Shown here piece by piece: positions 1 to 9,542 of a stretch of DNA of 53,925 bases; positions within the stretch are counted from its first letter, which is position 1, and each line of letters begins with the position of its first letter. The stretch comes from Bacillus sp. JCM 19041. Its GTDB lineage: Bacteria > Bacillota > Bacilli > Bacillales > Bacillaceae_D. Position numbers and translations under genes: made by a program. The notes under the pieces are model-generated. The model was not told the DNA's origin, did not search any database, and saw only the letters and a list, made by a program, of their open reading frames with translations. Where the stretch lies: the NCBI GenBank assembly GCA_001310375.1, contig BAXC01000020.1:1-53925 (forward strand). Reading direction: 5' to 3'.

Positions 1-739
1 CTAATTAAGGAACTAAATGGATTAACTGAGAGCTCGAACGCTCACAGGTCATGAACATGCGGAAGATTTTTTGAAAGACTTGCCGGTAAATGAAGGTACA
101 GGTTTTGCCATTCTTGGAAGTGACATCTCGTTTATTATGTTGTTGTGGGAGCATGGTGAAAAGTTGTATGGTCATATAGATGTCCTTGCTGAAGAGCTTG
201 GTGGTCCATTAGGTGACATGATTGAAAGCCATGGGATTCAGGAAATGCTGAATGCACTCGCTGATGACAACGTTTCGTATCATAATAATGAGATGACGAT
301 CAGTGTTGGAGAAGGAAGTGGTGAAATTCGTGTGAATCTTACAACAACGATTGAAGCATATAATAATGGATTGGCTGCTGTGGAACAACAGAAAGAAATA
401 ATCAATCGTTTCTTTGAATACTATGAAACTGGCATTGTTGAAGAAGTTGAGACAAAAAAGAATGAGTTAGTAACTGCTTTTAATGAAATGGAAAGCAACC
501 CTAGAAGTTATCGTCATTTGCTTACGAAGAGCAATGCGCCAGCAGGTAGCTTAATCGAGCGAATTGTTGTTCATGAACAAATGCCGGCGTTGATGCTACC
601 AGAACATGAAGTTTGGATTGCTGCTTTGCAAGAACAAGTGGAGAAACAGCGTTCATTGTTAGAAAGAATGAGAGAAGGTATTGAATTAATTTTTGATGAA
701 GAGCATCAAGTAGCTGCGATTTTTCAGCTTAGTCAGTAA
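1..739 (+). CDS. Unknown protein, 5'-truncated by the window, frameshifted
   Basis: I do not recognise this family. The frame is open from about position 50 to the stop at 739. It is blocked upstream by TAA at 23-25, while frame 1 reads coding-like sequence (LIKELNGLTESS) from the window edge. A one-base indel between about 25 and 50 most simply joins the two, so the TTG at 71 is probably not the true start. The visible 222+ residues are acidic and mostly helical, with a likely coiled coil near the C-terminus (about residues 185-205 from the TTG) and no membrane segment or signal peptide. It is followed 15 bases later by a second unknown gene behind a strong RBS, so the two form one transcription unit ending at the hairpin at 1117-1146. 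A link to type VII secretion or LXG-type loci crossed my mind but no motif supports it. Confidence 0.55.
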
Positions 740-754
740 GAAGGAGGATCTTTA

Positions 755-1093
755 ATGATAATAGAAGATACTGGTGCTGTATCTCTTATGCATCAGTTTA
801 AAGAGCCTGTGACATTTAAAGGCAAACAAATTCAATTGGAAATGCAATTAACACAAATGTATATGCTACAAGCATCAATGACTCAGTCACTCAAAAGCAC
901 TCTTAATTCAGGAAAGGGTGATTTTATTGAGACGGTTGGTGAAGAGGTTGGGAAACACGGAGCGGAAATGAGGGCTAAACTTGAAATGGTTTCGGAAGAG
1001 ACAAAACAAGTTATAAACTCAGTAGAATCTTATTTTAAAACAGCGTCTGAACAGCGTGTAACCTTACACTACCGTGTTGTGCCTATTGATTAA
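755..1093 (+). CDS. Unknown small protein, 112 aa
   Basis: The start is an ATG with an AAGGAGG ribosome binding site about 8 bases upstream, beginning right at the stop of the preceding gene. The protein is small and soluble, with a beta-like N-terminal part (residues 1-35) and a long amphipathic helical middle (about 35-95). It has no signal peptide, cysteines or recognisable domain. Its spacing to the upstream gene suggests co-translation and perhaps a joint function as a helper or partner. A strong hairpin terminator follows. I cannot assign a family. Confidence 0.7.
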   Translation: MIIEDTGAVSLMHQFKEPVTFKGKQIQLEMQLTQMYMLQASMTQSLKSTLNSGKGDFIETVGEEVGKHGAEMRAKLEMVSEETKQVINSVESYFKTASEQRVTLHYRVVPID

Positions 1094-1116
1094 AAAACAA
1101 GCTTATGTGAAAAAGC

Positions 1117-1146
1117 AAAGCACGGCCCAAGCGGGCTGTGCTTTTT
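1117..1146. terminator. Bidirectional rho-independent terminator
   Basis: A 12-bp stem (AAAGCACGGCCC / GGGCTGTGCTTT, one G-U pair) with an AAGC loop, followed by T5 on the plus strand and preceded by A-rich sequence. It sits between the convergent ends of the unknown pair and the CNNM/CBS gene and can serve both. Confidence 0.85.
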
Positions 1147-2376
1147 ATTCGCTCAAATTCTTTTTAGTAATTTGTACTCGGCTTACTTTTTTTGAATCAA
1201 CTTCTAATATCTTAAACTGTAATTCCTTGTAATCTAATTGTTCGTCAATGCTTGGTAAGTAGCCAAATTGATGCAGCAAAAATCCTGCTAAATTGTCTTC
1301 TTCTTCAGGTATTCTTGTATGAAACACATTGTTTAGTCGACGTAAAGAAATTTTCCCGTCGCAGATGATTTCTGATTCTGTTTGTTTTTCAATTAACACA
1401 TCATCAATATCTGTCTCATCTTCAATGTCTTCTCCAATCATCGCTTCAATCAGGTCTTCGTGCGTAATGATTCCTTCTGTTCCCCCGTACTCATCAAGTA
1501 CGATCGCAAAATGCTTTTTTTCTTGTAACATTTTTTTGAAGACAGAATTAATTGGTTGAAATTCATAGACGTATAACGGTGTTAAGTCTGCCATTTCCTT
1601 TGCTTGTTTATCTGGTTCATTTGACCACGACAATACAAACTTAGAGTGAAAGACACCGATGACATGGTCGATATCTTCTTCATAAACAGGGTACCGTGTG
1701 TACTGGTTGTCTAATAAGATTTTGCTCGCTTCGGCAAATGTCATATTAGCTGGTATACCTTGAACGTCAATTCGTGGAGTTTCAGGACGTCGGCGACGTT
1801 TAATTGGTGAAAATCGAGCATTCCTTTTAATCTGTTAACCTCATCGTTTTCAAACGTTCCTTCGACATGACCAATATCGACCATCGCCCTCATTTCGTCT
1901 TTTGAAAACGAAGCTTGATCAATTTCATTTTTGCCAAGTAGCTTTATGACAAGTCGGGTGAATGCATTTAACAGAAAAGTAAAAGGTTTTAAAAGCTTGA
2001 GCAGAATGTTTGTTAAAGGGTACACAATATATGCGATGCGCTCTGGAAATGCCGCTGCGACCGATTTGGGTAACACTTCCGCAAAAATAATAATGGCAAC
2101 CGTTAAGACACCTGTGGCAATACCGACATTAAGTCCATAATCTAGAGCAACAATTGTTACTAATGAAGGCAGGATAATATTTGGGACATTATTGGCAATG
2201 AGAATACCTGGAATAAACTCATCTGCGTTTGTTACTAGCTTTAATAGACGTTCTGATTTTTTATCCCCATTTGCTGCTTTTGTTTGTAGCTTAATTTTAT
2301 TTGTTGCTGTTAGTGCTGTCTCGCTTCCTGAAAAAAAGCTTGAAGCAATAAACAAAAGTATGATTGCGAGTATCAA
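1145..2376 (-). CDS. CNNM/CBS-domain membrane protein (HlyC/CorC family), frameshifted
   Basis: Predicted integral membrane protein of the CNNM (DUF21) plus CBS-pair plus CorC_HlyC family, members of which include the Bacillus Mg2+ exporter MpfA. The start is TTG at 2376 with GGAGG about 9 bases upstream. Residues 1-190 hold the DUF21 domain with several membrane segments; the CBS pair follows, including the family hallmark DEYGGTEGIITHEDL, then an acidic linker and the C-terminal CorC_HlyC domain. The frame breaks near 1780: one missing T on the plus strand (TTT instead of TTTT) restores VLKTPRIDVQGIPANM, the expected first CBS strand. Repaired length is about 410 aa, normal for the family. 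Several paralogues exist in Bacillus, so I give no symbol. Substrate (Mg2+ or another cation) is inferred from the family only. Confidence 0.85.
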
Positions 2377-2761
2377 AAGACTTCCTCCGTTTTTAACTGT
2401 TTTAAATAACTTGTTCTAAGATCGTATTTTTAGAACGCTGACGTTCTACTATTAGTATAACGTCTATATAAGTTCTACGTGTTTAATAAGTCTTGTTGTT
2501 AATAGGATCGTACTAATTTTCTCATGCTTATGGCAAGGGAGAGGGTGTAATACTGCTAATTTTAGTGTATCCATGTTTTATGAGAACGAAACGATTTGAA
2601 AAAAGAGATAGCTGTAAATCTATTGTCTGGTTATATTTATAATCGCGTAAAGAGATATAAACTTTGGGAGAATTATGGGGTTTTTTATGTCTACAACGTG
2701 GGTATTGGTTGGTGTAGAACAATTTATCTATAATGGATTGTTTGGTAATAGGAGGGTTACG
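2377..2761. other. Divergent intergenic region
   Basis: 385 bases between the divergent starts of the CNNM/CBS gene and the mechanosensitive channel gene. It is AT-rich and should hold both promoters, but I see no convincing -35/-10 pair. The clearest structure is a perfect inverted repeat at 2432-2447 (AGAACG-CTGA-CGTTCT). An open frame extends the channel gene upstream to 2675, but the RBS at 2750-2755 argues that translation begins at 2762. Confidence 0.5.
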
Positions 2762-3622
2762 ATGTTCGAAGACTTATGGAATTCAACGTATGATCTACTA
2801 TCCGACACAGGCTTCTGGTTAAGTGTCCTTGGTACTGTAGTGAAAATTATTGTTATTTTAATTCTTGCTCGAGTCATTCTTGGCTTCTTGAAAAAGGTAA
2901 TTAGCCAGACGCTAAAAAAGAGAGATGGAAAATACGTCAATTTATCAGAGCAACGTAGTCAGACACTCGTTTCTTTGTTACATAGTATCGCGGCAAATGT
3001 CATCTATTTTATTGCGATTTTACTTGTTCTTGATGAGCTTGGCTTCTCGCTCGCGTCAGTTCTTGTTGGTGCTGGAGTTCTTGGTCTTGCGATTGGTTTT
3101 GGTGCGCAGAATGTAGTCCGCGATGTAATCACTGGTTTCTTTATCTTGTATGAAGACCAATTCTCGGTAGGTGACTTCATTACAACGGGTGAGTATACAG
3201 GAACAGTGATTGACTTTGGTTTACGTGTGACGAAGATTCAAGATTGGACTGGAGAAGTGAATATCATTCCAAACGGCCATATTGAAGAAGTGAAAAATTA
3301 TTCGAAAGAAAACGCGTATGCGGTTGTTGATATGCGGGTCTCGTATCAGGATCGGATTGAAAAGACGCAGGAAATCATTGAGGAAGCCTGTCTGTCAGTG
3401 TTCAAAAAAGAAGAGAATATGATTCAAAAACCTGAAATGCTTGGTTTACAAGAGATTGGCGAATCAGGTGCAGTTATCCGAACAATTGCACTTTGTAAAC
3501 CGGTGATGCAATGGGGAGTGGAACGTGAGATGAGACGTGCGATTTTAGATGCATTTGCAGAAAAAGGCGTCGAGGTTCCTTACCAACAAATTACGGTGCA
3601 TCAAAAGGAAAATGTTTCTTAA
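2762..3622 (+). CDS. MscS-family small-conductance mechanosensitive channel
   Basis: Membrane channel that opens under hypo-osmotic stress to release solutes. The start is ATG 2762, placed 6 bases after a GGAGGG site; an in-frame upstream ATG at 2675 has no such site. The 286-aa product has an N-terminal membrane segment (about residues 15-40), two more between about 75 and 115, and the glycine/alanine-rich pore helix typical of MscS (GAGVLGLAIGFGAQNVVRD). The soluble beta domain follows (FSVGDFITTGEYTGTV, then IPNGHIEEVKNYS) and an alpha/beta C-terminal domain. Length and layout match the Bacillus YkuT/YfkC type. The gene is monocistronic, with a terminator 15 bases after its stop. Confidence 0.9.
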   Translation: MFEDLWNSTYDLLSDTGFWLSVLGTVVKIIVILILARVILGFLKKVISQTLKKRDGKYVNLSEQRSQTLVSLLHSIAANVIYFIAILLVLDELGFSLASVLVGAGVLGLAIGFGAQNVVRDVITGFFILYEDQFSVGDFITTGEYTGTVIDFGLRVTKIQDWTGEVNIIPNGHIEEVKNYSKENAYAVVDMRVSYQDRIEKTQEIIEEACLSVFKKEENMIQKPEMLGLQEIGESGAVIRTIALCKPVMQWGVEREMRRAILDAFAEKGVEVPYQQITVHQKENVS

Positions 3623-3636
3623 GTAATAAGTTAGAT

Positions 3637-3666
3637 GACCCTGCGGCTATGCTGCAGGGTCTTTAT
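3637..3666 (+). terminator. Rho-independent terminator after the MscS gene
   Basis: An 8-bp GC-rich stem (GACCCTGC / GCAGGGTC) with a 9-base loop, followed by TTTATT. It lies 15 bases past the channel stop codon. Confidence 0.75.
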
Positions 3667-3809
3667 TATGAGGTGTTTCAATGTTCGCAAAGACAATTCA
3701 CCCTTTAAAGGCAACATGATTTAACTAGCTCCCATCATTATTCGAAATAAATGGGAAATGGATGCCAAGCTTGGTTCAAATTTTGATTGGGTGATGGAAT
3801 TTAAATTTG

Positions 3810-4529
3810 CTATTTCCCAAAGTAACAAACAAATAAAAGGTATCCCATAAACAAAACGAGAGCATCATGTTCAACGTTCTTGCTTACTTTGAGACCAAGG
3901 ATGGACACTTTTATACGATCACCAACTGCGATTATTTCGTCTTGATAATGGATTTCTGTTCTTGCACCAACAATTGGCGCATCATAGTCATAAATCGAGC
4001 CCCTATATGTTAACCGCATGAATGGTTTCATATTAGATTTGCTTTTAATTGCTTGGTTTGTTTGAACAAAGCCGACTTGCTCGCCGTTTTTGTGAATAAT
4101 CCATTCGTAATCGGACCGTTTGTTTTTTTCGTCTTTTAGCTGAAAGGTTATTTGATCACCATTTGTAAGTGAGAACGATAGATTTAAATACCAAATGCCT
4201 GGATTTTTCATCATATCGGCGACAATTCGTTTCCATCTATTCGTATACTCGCGTCTATATGAGCCCAAATAGGTTTGGCCGTAATAGATCTGCTTAATTG
4301 AACTTGATACCCTGTCGCCAAAGCGAGAGGTAAACCCATGGGTTTGCCCGTCAGGATGATAATTTCGATCCTTGTTGAATTGCCATTTCATAATAAAGTA
4401 AATAAGAATTGCTGCAAGAGGGAACGAGAGTAAGAGTAAAAGCTGGTTGAGCTCGAACTCTCCAATAAAAATGAAGCGAAGTGTGAACCCGATAAAGCCG
4501 GCACTAAATAAGAGAAGTAGTTTACTCAA
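3810..4529 (-). CDS. Unknown membrane-anchored protein, about 239 aa
   Basis: Function not recognised. Two hydrophobic segments lie near the N-terminus (about residues 3-22 and 28-46), followed by a charged soluble domain and a final hydrophobic stretch (about 220-238). The soluble part alternates short beta-like strands; weak resemblance to the tubby C-terminal-like fold seen in some Bacillus proteins is possible but unproven. TTG at 4529 is preferred over TTG 4538 because the GAAAGG site would touch 4538 but sits 9 bases from 4529. It is transcribed divergently from rbsR. The gene appears intact, unlike many neighbours. Confidence 0.65.
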   Translation of the reverse strand: MSKLLLLFSAGFIGFTLRFIFIGEFELNQLLLLLSFPLAAILIYFIMKWQFNKDRNYHPDGQTHGFTSRFGDRVSSSIKQIYYGQTYLGSYRREYTNRWKRIVADMMKNPGIWYLNLSFSLTNGDQITFQLKDEKNKRSDYEWIIHKNGEQVGFVQTNQAIKSKSNMKPFMRLTYRGSIYDYDAPIVGARTEIHYQDEIIAVGDRIKVSILGLKVSKNVEHDALVLFMGYLLFVCYFGK

Positions 4530-4752
4530 AAAAGACAACCTTTCTATGATCTAATAAAAGGAAAAAATCTCCTTTTGCAAGCATACAAGGAAGGCATAAT
4601 CGAAGCAACCGTTCGATGGAAAAGCGTTTAGAATCGTTTAGCTAGAAGCACATAGATGCTGGCGGTAGTTGGTGTTGTTTAAAAGGGGTAAGCCATGCAG
4701 AATTTCTACTTGAATGAGTCTTCGAATAATATAGGTTGGTCTAAAATGCCAA

Positions 4753-4800
4753 TTGACAAGCAAGCAACATGGAAGTATACTCTGTGTAACCGGTTACACA
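4753..4800 (+). promoter_or_regulatory. rbs promoter with perfect LacI-family operator
   Basis: Sigma-A promoter with TTGACA (4753-4758), a 17-base spacer and TATACT (4776-4781). Two bases downstream lies a perfect 18-bp palindrome, TGTGTAACCGGTTACACA (4783-4800), covering the expected transcription start. The CpG-type centre and symmetry are typical of LacI/RbsR-family operators. RbsR bound here would block initiation, so the ribose operon is probably autorepressed and induced by ribose. The rbsR RBS (GAGGAGA) follows directly and decides the ATG at 4821. Confidence 0.9.
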
Positions 4801-4820
4801 TCGTGAGGAGAAGAAGAGAT

Positions 4821-5797
4821 ATGACAACGATAAAGGATGTTGCAAAATACGCAAACGTCTCTGTAGCAACGGTCTCACGGGTGTTGAACCAAAAGGGATA
4901 CGTCAGTAAAGAGGCAGAAAAAGCTGTTACTTCAGCAATAGAAGCATTAAATTATAAACCAAACGCAATTGCGAGGACACTTTATCATAAAACATCGGGT
5001 ATGATTGGCTTGCTTGTTCCAGACATTGCTAACCCGTTCTTCCCAGAGCTCGCGCGCTCGATTGAAGATGTCGCATTAAAAAAGGGCTATACCGTCGTAC
5101 TTTGCAACACGGACAGTGAGCTTGTGAAAGAGCAACAATATGTACGGGCATTGCAGCAAAAATACGTTGATGGACTGATTTTAGCTACAGGAACCGGCTC
5201 ATATGAGCACTATCAGTCGTTGGACATGCCTGTAGTAGCTTTGGATCGCTTTGTAAGTAGTGATATACCAACTGTTGTTTCCGAAAACAAAAACGGAGCA
5301 AAAGCTGCAACGACGCATCTAATTGAAAAAGGATGTACGTTCATTGCACATTTACGTGGACCAAAAGGTCTTGCACCAGCCGACGATCGATATGAAGGGT
5401 TCAAGGAAGTGGTTGAAGCAAATGGAATTGCTCATATTATCGTTGAGACAGGTTCCAGATCGAAAAAGCGGAAGAAGCGGTTCAACATTTGCTAAAGCAA
5501 CATCCTACAGTTGATGGGATTTTTGCAGGAAGTGATGTAACTGCCGCAGGTGCGATGAAAGCAGCTCATACATTAAAGCGAGATATTCCGTCAGAAATAC
5601 AAATTGTTGGTTTCGATGGAATCTTATTCGGAGACATGCTTGTTCCCTCATTGACCACAGTTCAGCAACCGATCTATGAGATGGGTGAACGTTCAGTAGA
5701 GTTATTAGTACAATTAATTGAGAAAAAACCGTTGTTGTCATACTGGCATGAGCTACCGACGACAATAAAGATACGAGGCACAACTAAAGGAGGTTAG
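4821..5797 (+). CDS. rbsR: Ribose operon repressor RbsR (LacI family), frameshifted
   Basis: DNA-binding repressor of ribose uptake genes. Residues 1-55 form the LacI helix-turn-helix and hinge (IKDVAKYANVSVATVSRVLN, then NYKPNAIARTL). The rest is a periplasmic-binding-protein-like sensor domain (GLLVPDIANPFFPELARSIE, later GIFAGSDVTAAGAM and IVGFDG). The start is ATG 4821 behind GAGGAGA; a longer open frame from 4695 runs through the promoter and operator and is not real. The frame breaks near 5450: one missing base in ACAGGTTCC restores FQIEKAEEAVQHLLKQHP. Repaired length is 325 aa, as in B. subtilis. It is first in a six-gene rbs unit in the Bacillus order. The assignment rests on context plus family. 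Confidence 0.9.
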
Positions 5798-5802
5798 CTT
5801 AA

Positions 5803-6680
5803 GTGACGAAACCTAAAGTAACAGTCATCGGAAGCATTAATATGGATATGGTAACACAGACCGATGTGGTACCAGAGCAAGGTGAAACGGTCATGGGAAC
5901 GGGTTTTCAAACTGTTTTTGGAGGTAAAGGCGCTAATCAAGCGGTCGCATGTGCAAGGCTTGGGGCCGACGTGAAAATGATTGGTCGAGTCGGAGATGAT
6001 GCGTTTGGAGAGTTGCTTAAGGAAGGGTTACTCGCAGAAGGGGTTTCTGTCGATTATGTGAAACCCGTTACACATTGTAGTTCAGGTGTAGCGACAATCC
6101 TTCTATCTGATCGTGACAACCGTATTATCGTAACCCCTGGGGCGAATCATTATGTTGATGAAGCTTATGTATCGTCATACGAGGATGTAATCGCTTCAAG
6201 CGACATCGTTCTTGTTCAATTAGAAATCCCACTACAAACAGTTATATATACGGTGGACCTTTGTGCCAAGCATCAAGTTCCAGTCATTCTTAATCCTGCA
6301 CCGGCGCAGGATCTCCCACCGGAAACGTATGAGAAAAGCACGTATATTACGCCTAATGAATCGGAACAGGAGCAGTTGTTTTCCAAAGCAGATGCTGTTT
6401 TAAATGAGAAGCTCATTGTGACGCAAGGCAAAAATGGTGTGCGTTGGGTTGAGAATGGACAAACAGAACATGTAGCGGTCATCAACTCGTGCCTGTTGAT
6501 ACTACTGGAGCCGGAGACACATTCAATGGAGCACTTGCTGTAGCTCTTGGTAACAAGCAACCTCTACGTGAGGCCATTGCATTTGCGAATGCGGCTGCAG
6601 CTGTATCTGTACAGTCATTTAGTGCTCAGGGTGGAATGCCGACAACAGAAGAGGTTTTGGCATTTCTCACTAACAAGTAG
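5803..6680 (+). CDS. rbsK: Ribokinase, frameshifted
   Basis: Phosphorylates D-ribose to ribose 5-phosphate with ATP (PfkB family). The start is GTG 5803 with AAAGGAGG about 9 bases upstream, 5 bases after rbsR. Visible signatures are the N-terminal GSINMD, the substrate loop [18 protein letters not shown] (about residues 40-57) and the C-terminal catalytic motif [14 protein letters not shown] containing the base Asp. The frame breaks near 6485; one missing base in ATCAACTCGTGCC restores [11 protein letters not shown]. Repaired length is 292 aa, matching the family. Confidence 0.93.
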
Positions 6681-6697
6681 TCAATGGAGGGTTTCCA

Positions 6698-7087
6698 ATG
6701 AAGAAAACAGGAATTTTAAATCGTGATATCGCCCGGGTGCTCGCTTCACTCGGGCATACAGATCATATTGTCATTGCTGACTGCGGGTTACCAATTCCTC
6801 CAGGAGTGGAGTGCATTGATCTTTCCATTAAACGTGGGGTACCAACATTTGTCGAGGTACTCGGAGAAGTGTTAGAAGACATGGAAGTAGAGGCAATGAT
6901 TGCCGCAACAGAAGCTAAAGAAAAGAATCCCTTTGTGCACCATGCATTACAGAGCAAAGGAATTCCTACGTACTATTTACCCCACGAAGATTTGAAAGCG
7001 GAAACACTTAAGGTTAAGGCAGTCATTCGTACAGGAGAAAGTACCCCGTATGCCAATGTCATTCTGCGAGCCGGCGTGATCTTTTAA
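6698..7087 (+). CDS. rbsD: D-ribose pyranase
   Basis: Converts beta-D-ribopyranose to the furanose form or its anomer before phosphorylation. The intact 129-aa protein starts at ATG 6698 with GGAGGG upstream. It shows the N-terminal MKKTGILNRDIARVLASLGH with the active-site His at residue 20, Asp at residue 28 (IVIADCGLP), and a C-terminal TPYANVIL segment. Length matches B. subtilis RbsD (about 131). It sits between rbsK and rbsA as in the canonical operon. Confidence 0.95.
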   Translation: MKKTGILNRDIARVLASLGHTDHIVIADCGLPIPPGVECIDLSIKRGVPTFVEVLGEVLEDMEVEAMIAATEAKEKNPFVHHALQSKGIPTYYLPHEDLKAETLKVKAVIRTGESTPYANVILRAGVIF

Positions 7088-7102
7088 GAGGAGGGATTCG
7101 CG

Positions 7103-8598
7103 ATGATTGTTGAGATGAGCAATATAAGCAAGTCTTTTAATGGAAACAACGTATTAAAGAGTGTTGAATTCTCTCTTGAAAAAGGCGAAATTCATGCATT
7201 AATGGGTGAGAATGGAGCAGGAAAATCAACGCTTATGAAAATCTTAACGGGGATCTACCTAGGGATGAAGGCGTTGTGAGTGTAAAGGGGCGAGAGGTTT
7301 CATACAACCATCCAAAAGATGCGGAGTTGGACGGAATTGCTGTGATTCATCAAGAATTAAATATCCTGCCAGAGCTTTCAGTAGCAGAGAATTTATTCTT
7401 AGGAAATGAGCAGACGGTTGGAAAAACCGGCTGGTTAAAAACAAAGGATATGAATCGGCAAGCTGAACAAGCGTTGGCTGAACTTGGTCTTAAGGTAAAA
7501 GCTACGGAGCGAGCAGGACGTTTATCGGTCGGAAAACAGCAGCTGATTGAAATTGCAAAAGCATTAAGGACCAATGCAGACATTATCATTATGGATGAAC
7601 CAACTGCGGCGCTTACGGATAGGGAAATTGATACGTTGTTTGAAGTGGTTCGTGGTTTGCAGGAAAAAGGAGTTACGTTTGTATACATCTCACACAGGAT
7701 GGAAGAAATCTTCTCCCTTTGTCAGCGTATCACCGTACTTCGCGATGGAACTACGTTTCAACAGAAGTGATTGCAGAGACAACCTTCGATGAGATTGTCA
7801 AACTGATGGTTGGAAGAGAACTTGGTGGACGCTACCCAGACCACGATCTGACACCTGGTGAGTTAAAACTTTCGGTAAAAGGGATAAGTCGAAAGGATGA
7901 GTTTGAAAGCGTTACCTTTGATGTGCGCGCCGGTGAGATTTTTGGAATTGCAGCTGATGGGTGCGGGACGGTCGGAAGTCGTTGAAAGCATCTTTGGATA
8001 CAGGCGCATAGATAGTGGACTGATTGAGTTAGACGGGAAAAAATCTTCCTTCAAAAGTCCGGTTGATGCGATTGAACATGGCATTGGATTTGTATCAGAA
8101 GACCGCAAGACAAAGGGTCTAATTGTGGATTTCTCAGTACGTGACAACATGAGTTTGACCAATTTAGCATCGGTTTCAGCTGGTGGAGTGATGCAGGCAG
8201 GGAAAGAACAGGCTTTATATGAAGAGTTAGTTAAGAAGCTTGGTGTTCGTACATCGGGTCCAAATCAACAGGCAAAATCGTTAAGTGGGGGCAATCAACA
8301 AAAAGTGGTAATTGCCAAGTGGCTTGGGATTAAGCCGAAAGTACTCATCCTTGACGAGCCAACACGAGGAGTCGATGTTGGTGCAAAGAAGGAAATTTAT
8401 ACGATCATGAATGAACTGGCAAAACAAGGAGTGGCAATTATTATGGTTTCATCAGAGCTTCCAGAAATCATTGGTATGAGTACACGAGTTGCCGTCATGT
8501 TTGAAGGGAAACTCATGAAGATTTTAAATCGTGATGAGCTATCAGAAGAAACCATTATGCATGAAGCAACAGGAGGAGAAAAGCATGTTCGACAATAA
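7103..8598 (+). CDS. rbsA: Ribose ABC importer ATPase RbsA, three frame breaks
   Basis: Duplicated ATPase that powers ribose import. ATG 7103 follows GAGGAGG. The first domain has Walker [10 protein letters not shown] (about residue 37), signature [15 protein letters not shown] and Walker [12 protein letters not shown]; the second has GAGRSE in its degenerate P-loop, [15 protein letters not shown] and [12 protein letters not shown]. Three breaks are visible: near 7262 (one G missing from a G run; repair gives [11 protein letters not shown]), near 7752 (one base missing; [12 protein letters not shown]), and near 7950 (two bases missing; repair gives [15 protein letters not shown]). Repaired length is 499 aa, usual for RbsA. 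The 3' end overlaps rbsC by 14 bases, implying coupled translation. Confidence 0.92.
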
Positions 8599-9528
8599 AC
8601 GAGTCAAAGCATTGGCAGCAACGCTTGGCCATTCATCGGTTTGTTTTTAATCATTGTAGTCATTAGTATTTTAAACCCTAGTTTTCTTTCAACTGCGAAC
8701 TTGCTTAACGTCCTTCGGCAAGTATCCATTAATGCATTGATTGCCTTTGGAATGACCTTTGTTATTCTTACAGGCGGAATTGATTTATCTGTTGGCGCGA
8801 TTCTCGCATTCTCTGGAGCAGTAACGGCTACCTTGCTCGCTTCTGGAATGGACCCAATTCTAGCGATTCTACTTGGTTTGCTTGTTGGAGCAGCGCTTGG
8901 GGCGATCAACGGAATCATTATTGCAAAGGGGAAAGTAGCGCCTTTTATTGCGACACTAGCGACAATGACGATTTACCGCGGGGCTACATTGATGTTTACG
9001 GATGGACGTCCTGTCTCTAATTTAGGTGATTCAACAGTGTTCCAAATGATTGGTGGCGGTTATTTCTTCGGTATTCCAATGCCAGCAATTACGATGATGG
9101 TCAGTTTCGTTATCTTGTATTTCATCTTGAAAAAAACAACGTTTGGTCGACGTGTATATGCAGTTGGCGGCAACGAAGAAGCATCGATTTTATCGGGAAT
9201 TAAAGTCGATCGAATAAAAATTTACGTGTACTCACTGACGGGCTTTTTAGCTGCGGTGGCTGGTGTTATCTTAACCTCACGCTTGAACTCGGCACAGCCA
9301 ACGGCAGGAACGATGTTTGAATTAGACGCCATTGCAGCGGTTGTACTTGGTGGAACAAGTTTAACTGGTGGACGAGGTTGGATTGTCGGCACGCTTATTG
9401 GTGCCTTAATCATAGGAGTCTTAAATAATGGATTGAACTTGTTAGGAGTGAGCTCGTTCTTCCAGCAAGTTGTAAAAGGAAGCGTTATATTACTCGCGGT
9501 CTTGCTTGATCGTAGAAAAACAGCTTAA
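8585..9528 (+). CDS. rbsC: Ribose ABC importer permease RbsC, frameshifted near start
   Basis: Membrane channel of the ribose importer. Translation should begin at ATG 8585, which overlaps the rbsA stop and has AGGAGGAG upstream. The frame from this ATG breaks near 8625: one missing G in CTTGGCCATTC restores LGPFIGLFLIIVV, leading straight into the first membrane helix. Repaired length is 314 aa. Family motifs include GGIDLSVGAILAFSGAV and the C-terminal VVLGGTSLTGGRGWIVGTLIG, with about eight to ten membrane segments. Confidence 0.93.
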
Positions 9529-9542
9529 AGGAGAGATTTCGA

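Noticed and set aside
1..1093. Type VII secretion (WXG100/LXG) locus
   Set aside because: Neither protein shows WXG, LXG or a toxin domain; only helical character and gene size suggested it.
4695..4820. N-terminal extension of RbsR from ATG 4695
   Set aside because: It runs across the TTGACA/TATACT promoter and the 18-bp operator; ATG 4821 has the RBS and begins the conserved LacI helix-turn-helix.
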